From an uncultured Actinomycetes bacterium (lineage in GTDB: Bacteria > Actinomycetota > Acidimicrobiia > IMCC26256 > PALSA-555): a stretch of DNA of 33,399 bases. This document shows, piece after piece, positions 22,243 through 29,668 of this stretch. Made by a program: the position numbers and the translations under genes. The notes under the pieces were generated by a model, which ran no database searches, was not told where the DNA came from, and saw only the letters and a program-made list of their open reading frames with translations. The first letter of the stretch is position 1. Each line of letters starts with the position of its first letter. The stretch spans positions 1 through 33,399 of the forward strand of contig CALEYV010000145.1 of NCBI GenBank assembly GCA_937927875.1. The letters are read 5' to 3'.

Positions 22243-23411
22243 CGGTCCTCCCGTTGGTCCAGGCGGAGCGCGCCGTCGATGAGCTCGAACGGGTGCCGCA
22301 CGTCGAGGCCGGCCGCCGCCAGGTGCAGCGTGCAGCCAGGGTTGGCGCTCGCAACGACCGGCGCCCCCGAGCGGGCGATCGCGGCGAGCTTGCGATCCCG
22401 GATCTCGGACGCCAGCTCGGGGTGCAGCGCCGCGTACGCACCACCGGCGCCGCAGCACAGGCCGTCGTCGTCGAGCTCTCGCAGCTCGAAGTACGGGGCC
22501 AGCACGGTTCGCACGGCTCCGTGCGCACGCTGGACGTGGCGGAGGTGGCACGGGTCGTGCACGGCCACCGGGCCCGGGACCGTGTGCGGCGCCGGATCGG
22601 GCAGTCGGTCCAGGCGCGGCGCCAGCCACTCGTGCACGTCGTGCACCCGCCCCACGAACCGCTGCGCGGCGGCCGTCCCGAGGAGGTGCGCGTAGTCCTT
22701 CAGCGCGGCACCGCACCCGGCCGAGTCCACGAGGATCGGTGCCTCGCCCGGGAACGCGGTGATCACACGCTCGGCCAGCCGCCGGGCTGGTTCGACGAGC
22801 CCGGCGTGCCCGTGGAGGGCTCCGCAGCAGCCCGCCCGTCGGGGATCCGGGAGCGCGACGCCGGAACCGGCCGCGGTCAGGACGCGGATCACGGCCGCGT
22901 GAACAGGCCGCTGCCAGGCGTCCATGACGCAGCCGGTGAAGAGCCACACGTCGTCGCCGGTGGCGCGCAGCGGCGCGGCCCGCAGCGGGAGCCGGGGCAG
23001 CGACAGGCGCGCCGGGACGAGCCGCAGCCGCTGGGCGCCGGCGAGGCCCCGGGACAGCGCGAGGAGCAGCCGGTGGTGCGCCAGCGTGCGGTAGCCGAGC
23101 CGCTGCCACCAGGGCACGTACGAGGTGTCGGACGCCAGCGTCTCGCGGGCGCCCTCCATGAGATGCCCGAATGCGACCGCTGAGGGGCACACCGCCTCGC
23201 ACGCCCGGCACTGGACGCACTCGTCCATGTAGCGGGTGAACTCGGCGTCGAGCGCCGCCGTGCCGCTCTGCACCGCCCGCATCGCCGCGATGCGCCCCCG
23301 GGGCGACGCGCTCTCGTCGCCGGTGACGCGGTAGGTGGGGCAGTGCGGGAGGCACAGCCCGCAGGAGACGCAGGTGACGAGCTCCTCCTCGTCGACCCGC
23401 AGCGCGCTCAC
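22239..23411 (-). CDS. GlcF-like iron-sulfur (CCG-domain) oxidoreductase subunit
   Basis: This protein of about 390 residues passes electrons, as does the glycolate oxidase Fe-S subunit GlcF. Two ferredoxin-type clusters are visible, CVSCGLCLPHCP and CVQCRACEAVCP. Two CCG domains follow, with motifs GCCGALHGHAG, DPCHLRH and GLCCGAGGAY, and VDSAGCGAALKDYAHLL and SANPGCTLHL near their clusters. No GlcD/GlcE FAD subunit is adjacent; the partner could instead be the coupled SDR or a distant flavoprotein. GTG 23411 is chosen because it overlaps the stop of a short upstream ORF (GTGA); GTG 23432 in the same frame is an alternative adding seven residues. Confidence 0.88.
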   Translation of the reverse strand: MSALRVDEEELVTCVSCGLCLPHCPTYRVTGDESASPRGRIAAMRAVQSGTAALDAEFTRYMDECVQCRACEAVCPSAVAFGHLMEGARETLASDTSYVPWWQRLGYRTLAHHRLLLALSRGLAGAQRLRLVPARLSLPRLPLRAAPLRATGDDVWLFTGCVMDAWQRPVHAAVIRVLTAAGSGVALPDPRRAGCCGALHGHAGLVEPARRLAERVITAFPGEAPILVDSAGCGAALKDYAHLLGTAAAQRFVGRVHDVHEWLAPRLDRLPDPAPHTVPGPVAVHDPCHLRHVQRAHGAVRTVLAPYFELRELDDDGLCCGAGGAYAALHPELASEIRDRKLAAIARSGAPVVASANPGCTLHLAAAGLDVRHPFELIDGALRLDQREDR

Positions 23412-23476
23412 GGTCGCCACCGGGCCCGGCACGGGGATCGACCGAGGGCCGACGGGGGCGCGAGGTGAGCGCTCAT
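23408..23476 (-). CDS. Possible 22-residue leader ORF coupled to the glcF-like gene
   Basis: A short minus-strand frame starts at ATG 23476 directly after AAGGGGGG and encodes MSAHLAPPSALG followed by an Arg-rich end. Its TGA (23410-23408) overlaps GTG 23411 of the GlcF-like gene as GTGA, the same coupling used by many genes in this window. This is the only evidence for it. The Shine-Dalgarno is too close to the ATG to be convincing, so it may be fortuitous. Confidence 0.3.
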   Translation of the reverse strand: MSAHLAPPSALGRSPCRARWRP

Positions 23477-23578
23477 CCCCCCTTCATACGCGATCGGTGA
23501 GCGGCGGTGGGCCGAGCCGCGCCGCGCGGCGCGAGGATGGCACCGATGTGGCGGGCGCCGGACCGGGAGGGCTGATCG

Positions 23579-23971
23579 GTGGGGGGCGAGCATCGTCGGG
23601 TGGCGGTCCTCATCGCTCGGGCCCGGGTCGGGATCGGCGCGGCCATGGTCTTGCTCGGAGGTCCGCTGGCCGCGCTGGCGCTCGGCGCCCGCGACCGGGG
23701 TGGCCACGCCGCGCTCCGGCTGGCCGGGGGGCGGGACGTCGCGCTCGGCCTCGGCGCCCTCACCTGCTTGCACGAGCGAACCCAGGACGCGGAGTGGGTG
23801 AGCATGGGCGCGCTCGTCGACGGTGTCGACGCGCTCGTGCTCCTCGTCACCCCCGGGCTGCCGCGCCGGTCGCGCCTCGTCGGGTGCCTCGCCGCCGCCT
23901 GCGCCGCGGCCGGCCTGATGGCGTCGTGGCGGCTGGCCGACGAGCGGGCCGAGCCGGCCGCGCTTGAATAG
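23579..23971 (+). CDS. Small four-helix membrane protein (DUF4267-like)
   Basis: This 130-residue protein is largely hydrophobic, with about four membrane helices. Segments include ARVGIGAAMVLLGGPLAALALG, LAGGRDVALGLGALTCLHERT and GALVDGVDALVLLV, followed by a final Ala-rich helix. The GGRDxxLGLG pattern between helices one and two resembles small DUF4267-type membrane proteins. GTG 23579 follows a GGGAGG at about 8 nt. It stands alone between convergent and divergent neighbours, and no function can be assigned. Confidence 0.7.
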   Translation: MGGEHRRVAVLIARARVGIGAAMVLLGGPLAALALGARDRGGHAALRLAGGRDVALGLGALTCLHERTQDAEWVSMGALVDGVDALVLLVTPGLPRRSRLVGCLAAACAAAGLMASWRLADERAEPAALE

Positions 23972-24051
23972 CGGCCCGCGACCCAGGGCTGGCCGTCCGA
24001 TCAAGCGCGGGAGCGACCAGATCCCGTCGTGAGCGGCCGCGCCGGGCGCGG

Positions 24052-24855
24052 TCAGCCGACGGCGTCGTCCTCGCCGTCGAGCTCCAGCAACCGGGCCGGG
24101 TGGCGCCCGTCGACGTAGCCGACGAACGGCGGGTAGATGTCGTAGCCGAGGAGCTCCCGCAGTCGCGGCGGGAGCGTGCGCGCCAGCGCGGGTGGCACGG
24201 CGAGCAGCTGGGTCTCCTGGGCTCGCAGCCAGCTCGCGCAGTACTCGATCGCGACGCCGAGGCGCGACTTCTCGGTTCGGTTGGCGCCGCCGCCGTGCCA
24301 GATCGACCCGACGTACAGCATCACCGAGCCGGTCGGCATGACGGCGTGCACGATCGGGGCGGATTCGGGGGGCCGTTCGATGCTGCGGTGGCTGCCCGGG
24401 TAGAGCCGCGTCGCGCCGTTCTCGACCGTGAAGTCGTCGAAGGCCCACATCACGTTCGTGACCAGCTGCGGGTGGGGCCGCGCCACCGGATAGATGTCGT
24501 CGTCACGGTGCAGGACCTGCTCCGCCTCCCCCGGTCCGATCTCGATGCCGGTCGGCCCGCTCAGCTGGTAGTGCGGACCCAGGACCTGGTCGAGCGCGCC
24601 CAGGACGAGCGGGTGCAGCGTCAGGTCGTCGAGGACGCGCGTCTTGGCGTAGATGGCGTAGAGGCGGCGAGTGTGGAAGCCCTCGAACGGGTTGCGGCCC
24701 GTCGGCACGCCGTCGAGCAGCCGGCGCAGCTCGGTGCCGATCGCGCTCGCCTCGTCCCGGCTGATGACGCCTTCGACGATTGCGTAGCCGTCCTCGTCGA
24801 GGCGGCGGACGACGTCGGTGACCGCGGTGTCGAGGTCGGCGACGGTGGTCGTCAC
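24052..24855 (-). CDS. Phytanoyl-CoA dioxygenase (PhyH) family Fe(II)/2-oxoglutarate oxygenase
   Basis: This 267-residue protein has the PhyH jelly-roll pattern. The iron facial triad is visible as His116 and Asp118 in VLHRDDD and His187 in WHGGGANRT, with Arg198 or the nearby basic residues available for 2-oxoglutarate. Other family segments are GYAIVEGVIS near the N-terminus and ENGATRLYPGSHR. PhyH proteins hydroxylate lipids, amino acids or natural products. The GTG start lies one base after the stop of the amino-acid dehydrogenase gene (TGACGTG), so they form an operon and the substrate may be a branched or unusual amino or keto acid; this is inferred. Confidence 0.9.
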   Translation of the reverse strand: MTTTVADLDTAVTDVVRRLDEDGYAIVEGVISRDEASAIGTELRRLLDGVPTGRNPFEGFHTRRLYAIYAKTRVLDDLTLHPLVLGALDQVLGPHYQLSGPTGIEIGPGEAEQVLHRDDDIYPVARPHPQLVTNVMWAFDDFTVENGATRLYPGSHRSIERPPESAPIVHAVMPTGSVMLYVGSIWHGGGANRTEKSRLGVAIEYCASWLRAQETQLLAVPPALARTLPPRLRELLGYDIYPPFVGYVDGRHPARLLELDGEDDAVG

Positions 24856-24856
24856 G

Positions 24857-25993
24857 TCACGCCACGGTACTGGTCGGGCGGAGCTGTCGCAGCGGCTCGC
24901 CGTCGGTCCAGGCGGCGGGGTCGCCGGGCTCCCAGCGGTGGCCGGCGCCCTCGGTGGCGACGCGCTCGCGTGCCATCGCCAGCGCGACCTGGTACGGCGT
25001 GCTGCGGTCCCGCCGCGAGCGCTCGAGGACCTCGGCCGTCGTCGCCTCGATCCGCGCCGTCTGCTCGAGCGCCCGTTCCCGCGAGTACCCGGTGAACTCG
25101 GCGGCCAGGTTGATGATCCCGCCCGCCGAGGCGACGAAGTCGGGCACGAACAGGATCCCGCGCCGGGCGAGCAGCTCGTCGACGCCGGCCCCGGCCAGCT
25201 GGTTGTTCGCGGCGCCGCACACCGCCCGGCAGGCCAGCGTCGGCACCGAGTCGTCGTTCAGGACGCCGCCGAGCGCGCAGGGCGCGAGGAGGTCGGACTC
25301 GACGGCGAGGATCTCGTCGACGCCGACGACGCGGCCGCCGACCGTCGCCGCGACCGCTCGCGCGCGGTCGTCGTGCAGGTCGGCGATCGTGACCGCCATC
25401 CCAGCCTGGGCGGCCAGCCCGGCCAGGTGACGGCCGACGCTCCCCGCGCCTTGGATCGCGACGTGCCGGTCCGCCAGCGTGGCGCCGGGACCGTCGAGGT
25501 CGCGGACCACGGCCCGCATGGCGTAGATGACCCCCTGGGCGGTGACCGGTGACGGTTCGCCGGACCCGCCCGCGTCCTCTCGAACGCCGGTGACCCACGG
25601 CGTGACCGTCGCCAGGACGTCCATGTCGCGGGTCGTCGCGCCCACGTCCTCGGCCGCCAGGTAGCGGCCGCCGAGCTCGTCGATGGCACGCCCGAGGGCC
25701 CGGAGCAGCGACTCGGGACGCGCCACGTCCGGGTCGTCGACGAGGACGACCGCCTTCCCGCCGCCCTGGTGCAGGCCGGCGATGGAGGCCTTCCAGGTCA
25801 TCGCCTCGCTGAGCGCCAGCGCGTCGCGGATCGCGTCCACCTCAGCGTCGTAGCGCCAGAAGCGGATCCCGCCCAGCGACGGCCCGAGCGCGGTCGAGTG
25901 GACGGCGATCACGGCTCGGAGGCCGGACGCGCGGTCGGCGACGAGCACGACCTGCTCGTGTCCGCGCTCGCTCATCGCCGCGGTCACGTCCAC
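24857..25993 (-). CDS. Leucine/valine/phenylalanine dehydrogenase-family enzyme
   Basis: This 378-residue member of the Glu/Leu/Phe/Val dehydrogenase family oxidatively deaminates an amino acid to its 2-oxo acid with NAD+, or works in reverse. It resembles actinobacterial valine dehydrogenase: GHEQVVLVADRASGLRAVIAVHSTALGPSLGG, MTWKASIAGLHQGGGKAV with both catalytic lysines, AAEDVGATTRDMD, the NAD motif GAGSVG, and ASAGGIINLAAEF. The start GTG 25993 is supported by a TACGGT -10 box exactly 6 nt upstream, implying a leaderless mRNA. ATG 25975 is the nearest alternative but would clip the N-terminus. Substrate (Val, Leu or Phe) is not decided. Confidence 0.92.
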   Translation of the reverse strand: MDVTAAMSERGHEQVVLVADRASGLRAVIAVHSTALGPSLGGIRFWRYDAEVDAIRDALALSEAMTWKASIAGLHQGGGKAVVLVDDPDVARPESLLRALGRAIDELGGRYLAAEDVGATTRDMDVLATVTPWVTGVREDAGGSGEPSPVTAQGVIYAMRAVVRDLDGPGATLADRHVAIQGAGSVGRHLAGLAAQAGMAVTIADLHDDRARAVAATVGGRVVGVDEILAVESDLLAPCALGGVLNDDSVPTLACRAVCGAANNQLAGAGVDELLARRGILFVPDFVASAGGIINLAAEFTGYSRERALEQTARIEATTAEVLERSRRDRSTPYQVALAMARERVATEGAGHRWEPGDPAAWTDGEPLRQLRPTSTVA

Positions 25994-25999
25994 CGGCCC

Positions 26000-26005
26000 A
26001 CCGTA
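26000..26005 (-). promoter_or_regulatory. -10 box of a leaderless promoter for the amino-acid dehydrogenase
   Basis: TACGGT on the minus strand ends 6 nt before GTG 25993, so transcription should begin at or next to the start codon. It matches the actinobacterial TANNNT rule. No convincing -35 is seen. Confidence 0.5.
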
Positions 26006-26022
26006 GGGCCGCACGCGCGGGT

Positions 26023-27057
26023 TCAGTGACGAGTCGTCGTGAGCGTGAGGATGGTGTCGACCGGCGCGCTCGTCGTGCCCTGCCCGCCGACGAGGTACCC
26101 GGTGCCGCCGAGCGCGACCGCGGCCGCGTCGGACAGCGGCGCCGGGAGCTGCCCGGCAACTGTGCTCGTGGCCGCGGGCAGGTCGACGCGCAGGACGATG
26201 CCCGACACGACGTTGTTCACGAAGCCGCCGAGCAGGTACACGGAGCCGTCGAGCACGACCGCGGTCGTGTGCGAGAGCGGTGCCGGGAGCTGCCCGATGA
26301 CCTGGGTGGTCTGGGTCGCGGGGTCGTAGCGCTGGATGACGGCGGTGTCGGTGCCCTGCGCGGTGCTGACGCCACCGAACAGGTAGATGGCGTTGCCCAC
26401 CACCGCCACCCCCGGGTACCGCACCGGCTGGGCCAGCTGACCAGCCGGCTTCCAGGTCGCGCCGTCGGTGCTGGCGACGACGTTCGGGTAGAGGTGGGTG
26501 GCCTCCTGCCCGCCGCCGAGCACGTAGATGGTGCCGCCGACGACGGCCGCGACGTGGTCGGCTCGCGGCTCCGGGAGGTTGCCGACGGCCTGGCTGGTCC
26601 CGCCGCCGCCCGGCATGGCCTGCACGGTGGTCCGCTGCGGCGGCGACGAGGCGCCCCCACCGAGCACCAGGTACCGCCCGCCCGCGACCGCGCCCGCGGC
26701 GTCGTGGACGGGGAAGGCGAGCGTCCCAAACGAGCTGGTCCGCCCCGCGCCGGGATCGATCAAGGTCACGCTCGCGGTGGAGGTCTTCGTAGCGTCCAGG
26801 CCGCCGAGCGCGACCAGCTTCTGCCCGTCGGTCAGCAGCACCTCGCGGGACACCGGGGCCGGGAGCCGGACCGGCGCGGCGCCGATCCGCAGCGTCGCCG
26901 GGCCGCCGGCGGCGGTCGTCGGGGCCGTCGACGGCTGCGACGACGACTGCGACTGGGTGTTCGAGCCGCCGCCACCGCCGCACCCGGCGGCGACGAGCGC
27001 GGCGAGCAACGCGGGCGCGCCAACGCGCGCGAAGAGCCGCGGCGAAGGAAGGGGCAC
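26023..27057 (-). CDS. Kelch-repeat lipoprotein (predicted six-bladed propeller)
   Basis: This 344-residue exported protein has a signal peptide (PRLFARVGAPALLAALVAAGC) with a lipobox-like AAGC at Cys26, followed by a Gly/Ser/Thr/Gln-rich linker of about 40 residues. The rest repeats the kelch pattern. Hydrophobic strands ending in Gly-Gly appear six times (KLVALGG, YLVLGGG, TIYVLGGG, AIYLFGG, SVYLLGG, TGYLVGG), each followed by LPAPLS-type turns, so one six-bladed beta-propeller is expected outside the membrane. Function is unknown; such proteins bind carbohydrate or protein. GTG 27057 is preferred because TACCGT lies exactly 6 nt upstream and the signal peptide starts there. Confidence 0.85.
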   Translation of the reverse strand: MPLPSPRLFARVGAPALLAALVAAGCGGGGGSNTQSQSSSQPSTAPTTAAGGPATLRIGAAPVRLPAPVSREVLLTDGQKLVALGGLDATKTSTASVTLIDPGAGRTSSFGTLAFPVHDAAGAVAGGRYLVLGGGASSPPQRTTVQAMPGGGGTSQAVGNLPEPRADHVAAVVGGTIYVLGGGQEATHLYPNVVASTDGATWKPAGQLAQPVRYPGVAVVGNAIYLFGGVSTAQGTDTAVIQRYDPATQTTQVIGQLPAPLSHTTAVVLDGSVYLLGGFVNNVVSGIVLRVDLPAATSTVAGQLPAPLSDAAAVALGGTGYLVGGQGTTSAPVDTILTLTTTRH

Positions 27058-27063
27058 GGCGGT

Positions 27064-27069
27064 ACGGTA
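27064..27069 (-). promoter_or_regulatory. -10 box of a leaderless promoter for the Kelch lipoprotein
   Basis: TACCGT on the minus strand ends 6 nt before GTG 27057, the same spacing as at the amino-acid dehydrogenase and two further genes to the right. No clear -35 was found. Confidence 0.5.
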
Positions 27070-27170
27070 GGCGACCCGCCTCCCGCCGAGCGCACCGGCC
27101 CCGAGCACCGCGCCCCGGTTCTGGGGGTCGGCGAGCGGAAGGGGGCGACATCACCGACGACGCCGCCCTC

Positions 27171-27809
27171 GTGTTTGCCGGCGGCGATCGGCCCCCGACC
27201 GCGGTCGCCGCGCATCTGCCGGGCGCCGCGTTCGTGATCGCCGCCGATTCCGGTCTCGCCGCCGCGGCCGAGCTCGGCCGCCGGGTGGACCTCGTCGTGG
27301 GCGATCTCGACAGCGTCGACGTCGACGCGCTCGCCGAGGCCCGAGCCGCGGGCAGCGAGGTGGACGCGCACCCCCGCGAGAAGGACCAGACCGACCTCGA
27401 GCTGGCGCTCGACGCCGCGCTCGCCCGCGGCTTCCGCCGGATCACGGTCGTCGGCGGCCACGGCGGCCGGCTCGACCACTTCGCCGCCAACCTGACGCTG
27501 CTCGCCGCGCCCCGCTACACGGGCGCCGCGATCGACGCCTGGGTCGGTGACGCCGCCGTCGTCGTCGTGCGCGACGAGGCCGACCTCGAGGGTCGACCGG
27601 GCGAGCTGTTGAGCCTCGTCCCGCTCGGCGGGCCCGCCCGCGGGATCCGCACCGAGGGACTGCGCTACCCCCTCGACGACGAGGACCTCGAGCCCGGCAC
27701 CAGCCGCGGCGTCAGCAACGAGTTCGCGGCACCGCGGGCCCGAGTGACGGTCCGGACCGGCACGCTGCTCGCCATCCGCCCCGACGCCCTCGCCGACGCC
27801 CCGCGCTGA
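27171..27809 (+). CDS. thiN: Thiamine pyrophosphokinase-family protein
   Basis: This enzyme of about 212 residues would pyrophosphorylate salvaged thiamine to TPP. Family motifs are AADSGLAAAAELGR, VVGDLDSVD, KDQTDLELALDAALARG, VVGGHGGRLDHFAANLTLL and the C-terminal GTSRGVSNEF, which contributes to the thiamine site. It complements the thi operon, whose product thiamine phosphate would need a separate ThiL that is not in the window. GTG 27171 is the first standard start but lacks a Shine-Dalgarno and clips the usual strand. In-frame ATC 27150 has GGAAGGGGG 4 nt before it and would give ITDDAALVFAGGD, the expected N-terminus, so initiation at a non-standard codon (or a base error) is possible. 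Confidence 0.9.
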   Translation: MFAGGDRPPTAVAAHLPGAAFVIAADSGLAAAAELGRRVDLVVGDLDSVDVDALAEARAAGSEVDAHPREKDQTDLELALDAALARGFRRITVVGGHGGRLDHFAANLTLLAAPRYTGAAIDAWVGDAAVVVVRDEADLEGRPGELLSLVPLGGPARGIRTEGLRYPLDDEDLEPGTSRGVSNEFAAPRARVTVRTGTLLAIRPDALADAPR

Positions 27810-27849
27810 GCAACGGCGCCGATCTCTACGAAATCCCCACATCTCCGGC

Positions 27850-27878
27850 GGGACACCGCGACAGGCGCTCCCTAGCAT
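27850..27878 (+). promoter_or_regulatory. Promoter of the two-component operon
   Basis: GGGACA at 27850-27855 (four of six to TTGACA) and TAGCAT at 27873-27878 (four of six to TATAAT) are separated by 17 nt. The predicted start of transcription is about 27885-27887, at or just before ATG 27887, so the message should have almost no leader. Confidence 0.55.
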
Positions 27879-27886
27879 GGATGACG

Positions 27887-28594
27887 ATGTCTGACGTCCT
27901 GACGGCGCCGGTCCCGACCACCACCCGGACCGTCCTCGTCGTGGAGGACGAAGCCTCGATCGCCGAGGCCGTCGCGGCCCGTCTCCGCAGCGAGGGCTTC
28001 GCGGTCGAGATCGCCGCCGACGGCCTCGCCGCCGTCGCCGTCTGCGACCGGCTGCAGCCCGACCTGGTCGTCCTCGACCTCATGCTCCCCGGGCTCGACG
28101 GCCTCGAGGTGTGCCGGCGGATCCAGCGGGACCGGCCGGTCCCGGTCCTGATGCTGACCGCCCGCGGCTCCGAGACCGACCTCGTCGTCGGCCTGGCCGT
28201 CGGCGCGGACGACTATCTGGCCAAGCCGTTCAGCGCCCGGGAGCTGACCGCCCGCGTCCACGCCCTCCTCCGCCGCGTCGAGCGGGCCCCCGAGCGCGCC
28301 GCTCGCGCCCGGCTGCGGCTCGGCGCCATCGAGGTCGACCTCGAGGGTCGCCGGGTGCAGCGCGGGGACGAGGAGGTGCACCTCACGCCGACCGAGTTCG
28401 ACCTGCTCGCCTACCTGGTGAAGCACCCGGGCCGCGTGTTCTCCCGCCCCCAGCTCCTCGGCGACGTGTGGGGCTACCGCGACGGCGGCGGGGCGCGCAC
28501 CGTCGACTCGCACGTGCGCGCGCTGCGTCGCAAGCTCGGCGCCGACGCGGTGCGGACGGTCCATGGCGTCGGGTACGGGGCTGGGTCGCCGTGA
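27887..28594 (+). CDS. OmpR/PhoB-family response regulator
   Basis: This 235-residue regulator has an N-terminal receiver domain: acidic Glu20/Asp21 in VVEDEAS, phospho-acceptor Asp64 in VVLDLMLPGLDG, conserved Thr in MLTARG, and Lys in YLAKPFS. Its C-terminal winged-helix DNA-binding domain has LTPTEFDLLAYLVKHPGRVFSR and TVDSHVRALRRKLG, ending in VHGVGYG. It controls transcription after phosphorylation by the overlapping histidine kinase gene (GTGA). ATG 27887 is preferred over ATG 27881 because the TAGCAT box would place the RNA start at 27885-27887. The signal and regulon are not visible. Confidence 0.95.
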   Translation: MSDVLTAPVPTTTRTVLVVEDEASIAEAVAARLRSEGFAVEIAADGLAAVAVCDRLQPDLVVLDLMLPGLDGLEVCRRIQRDRPVPVLMLTARGSETDLVVGLAVGADDYLAKPFSARELTARVHALLRRVERAPERAARARLRLGAIEVDLEGRRVQRGDEEVHLTPTEFDLLAYLVKHPGRVFSRPQLLGDVWGYRDGGGARTVDSHVRALRRKLGADAVRTVHGVGYGAGSP

Positions 28595-29661
28595 GCCGGC
28601 ACCGCCTCCCGATCGACGTCAAAGACCTCGACGTCCGCCGGCCCCTCGACGCGTTCCCGTCGATCAAGCTGAAGCTCGGCTTCGTCATCGCGGCCGCCGT
28701 CGCCGCCACGATCTTCGTGTTCTGGCTCGGCATCAAGGTCGGGATGTGGCCGTCGGCCAGCGGCATCCTGGCCGGGATCGTCGCCATGGCGATCGTGTGG
28801 TTCCTCGCCCGCGGCATGACGTCACCGCTGCGCGAGATGGCGACCGCCGCCGAGGCGATGGCGAAGGGCGACTACAGCCGCCGGGTCACCGCCACCTCCC
28901 ACGACGAGGTGGGCGCCCTCGCCCGCGCCTTCAACGAGATGGCGGGCGAGCTGGGCGAGACCGACCGGGTGCGACGCGACCTGGTCGCCAACGTCTCGCA
29001 CGAGCTGCGGACGCCGATCACCGCCCTCCAGGCCAAGCTCGAGAACCTCGTCGACGGCGTCGAGGCGCCCGACCGCGAGACGTTCGAGACGATGCTCGCC
29101 CAGGTCGAGCGGCTGGGCCGCCTCGTCCAGCAGCTCCTCGACCTGTCCCGGCTCGAGGCCGGCGTGGTGCCACTCGAGCGGGCCGCCTTCCCGGTCGAGC
29201 CGCTCCTCGAGGACGCGGTGCGGGAGCAGCGCCTCCACGGGCCCACGGTCGACGTCGCAGTCGACGTCGAGCCGGCCGACCTCACCGCCGACGGGGACCC
29301 CGAGCGGGTCCACCAGGTCGTCGCGAACCTCCTCGAGAACGCGGTCCGGTTCACCCCTTCCGGGGGGACGGTCGAGGTGCGCGCCCGGCGCAGCGCCCGC
29401 GGCGTCCGGATCGAGGTCCTCGACGAAGGTCCCGGCATCCCCGAGGCCGACCGGGGCCGGGTCTTCGAGCGCTTCTACCGCGCCGACGCGGCGCGGTCGT
29501 CGTTGGACGGCGGGGCCGGCCTCGGTCTCGCCATCGCGCGCTGGATCGTCGACCTGCACGGCGGCGACATCCATCCCGAAGGGCGAACGCCCCGCGGTTG
29601 CCGCATGGTGGTGACCCTCCCGGCGGTCGCCCCGTCAGAACCCGTCATCGAGCGAGTGTGA
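28591..29661 (+). CDS. Membrane sensor histidine kinase with a very short extracellular loop
   Basis: This 356-residue kinase has two transmembrane helices (about residues 30-48 and 56-72) separated by only about seven residues, then a HAMP linker (TSPLREMATAAEAMAKGDYSRR). A HisKA domain follows with phospho-acceptor His137 in VSHELRTPITALQ, then a HATPase domain with NLLENAVRF, VLDEGPGIP and GGAGLGLAIARWIVDLHGG. The near absence of a sensory loop suggests sensing within or at the membrane or through partner proteins. GTG 28591 overlaps the regulator stop (GTGA), so the pair is co-translated. ribB follows only 7 nt after the stop and is probably in the same transcript. Confidence 0.95.
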   Translation: MSRHRLPIDVKDLDVRRPLDAFPSIKLKLGFVIAAAVAATIFVFWLGIKVGMWPSASGILAGIVAMAIVWFLARGMTSPLREMATAAEAMAKGDYSRRVTATSHDEVGALARAFNEMAGELGETDRVRRDLVANVSHELRTPITALQAKLENLVDGVEAPDRETFETMLAQVERLGRLVQQLLDLSRLEAGVVPLERAAFPVEPLLEDAVREQRLHGPTVDVAVDVEPADLTADGDPERVHQVVANLLENAVRFTPSGGTVEVRARRSARGVRIEVLDEGPGIPEADRGRVFERFYRADAARSSLDGGAGLGLAIARWIVDLHGGDIHPEGRTPRGCRMVVTLPAVAPSEPVIERV

Positions 29662-29668
29662 GGAACCC

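Noticed and set aside
24857..27490. An 877-codon minus-strand frame suggesting a large fused dehydrogenase
   Set aside because: The added N-terminal part is a shifted frame of the Kelch gene and the antisense of thiN; family homology begins near 25993.
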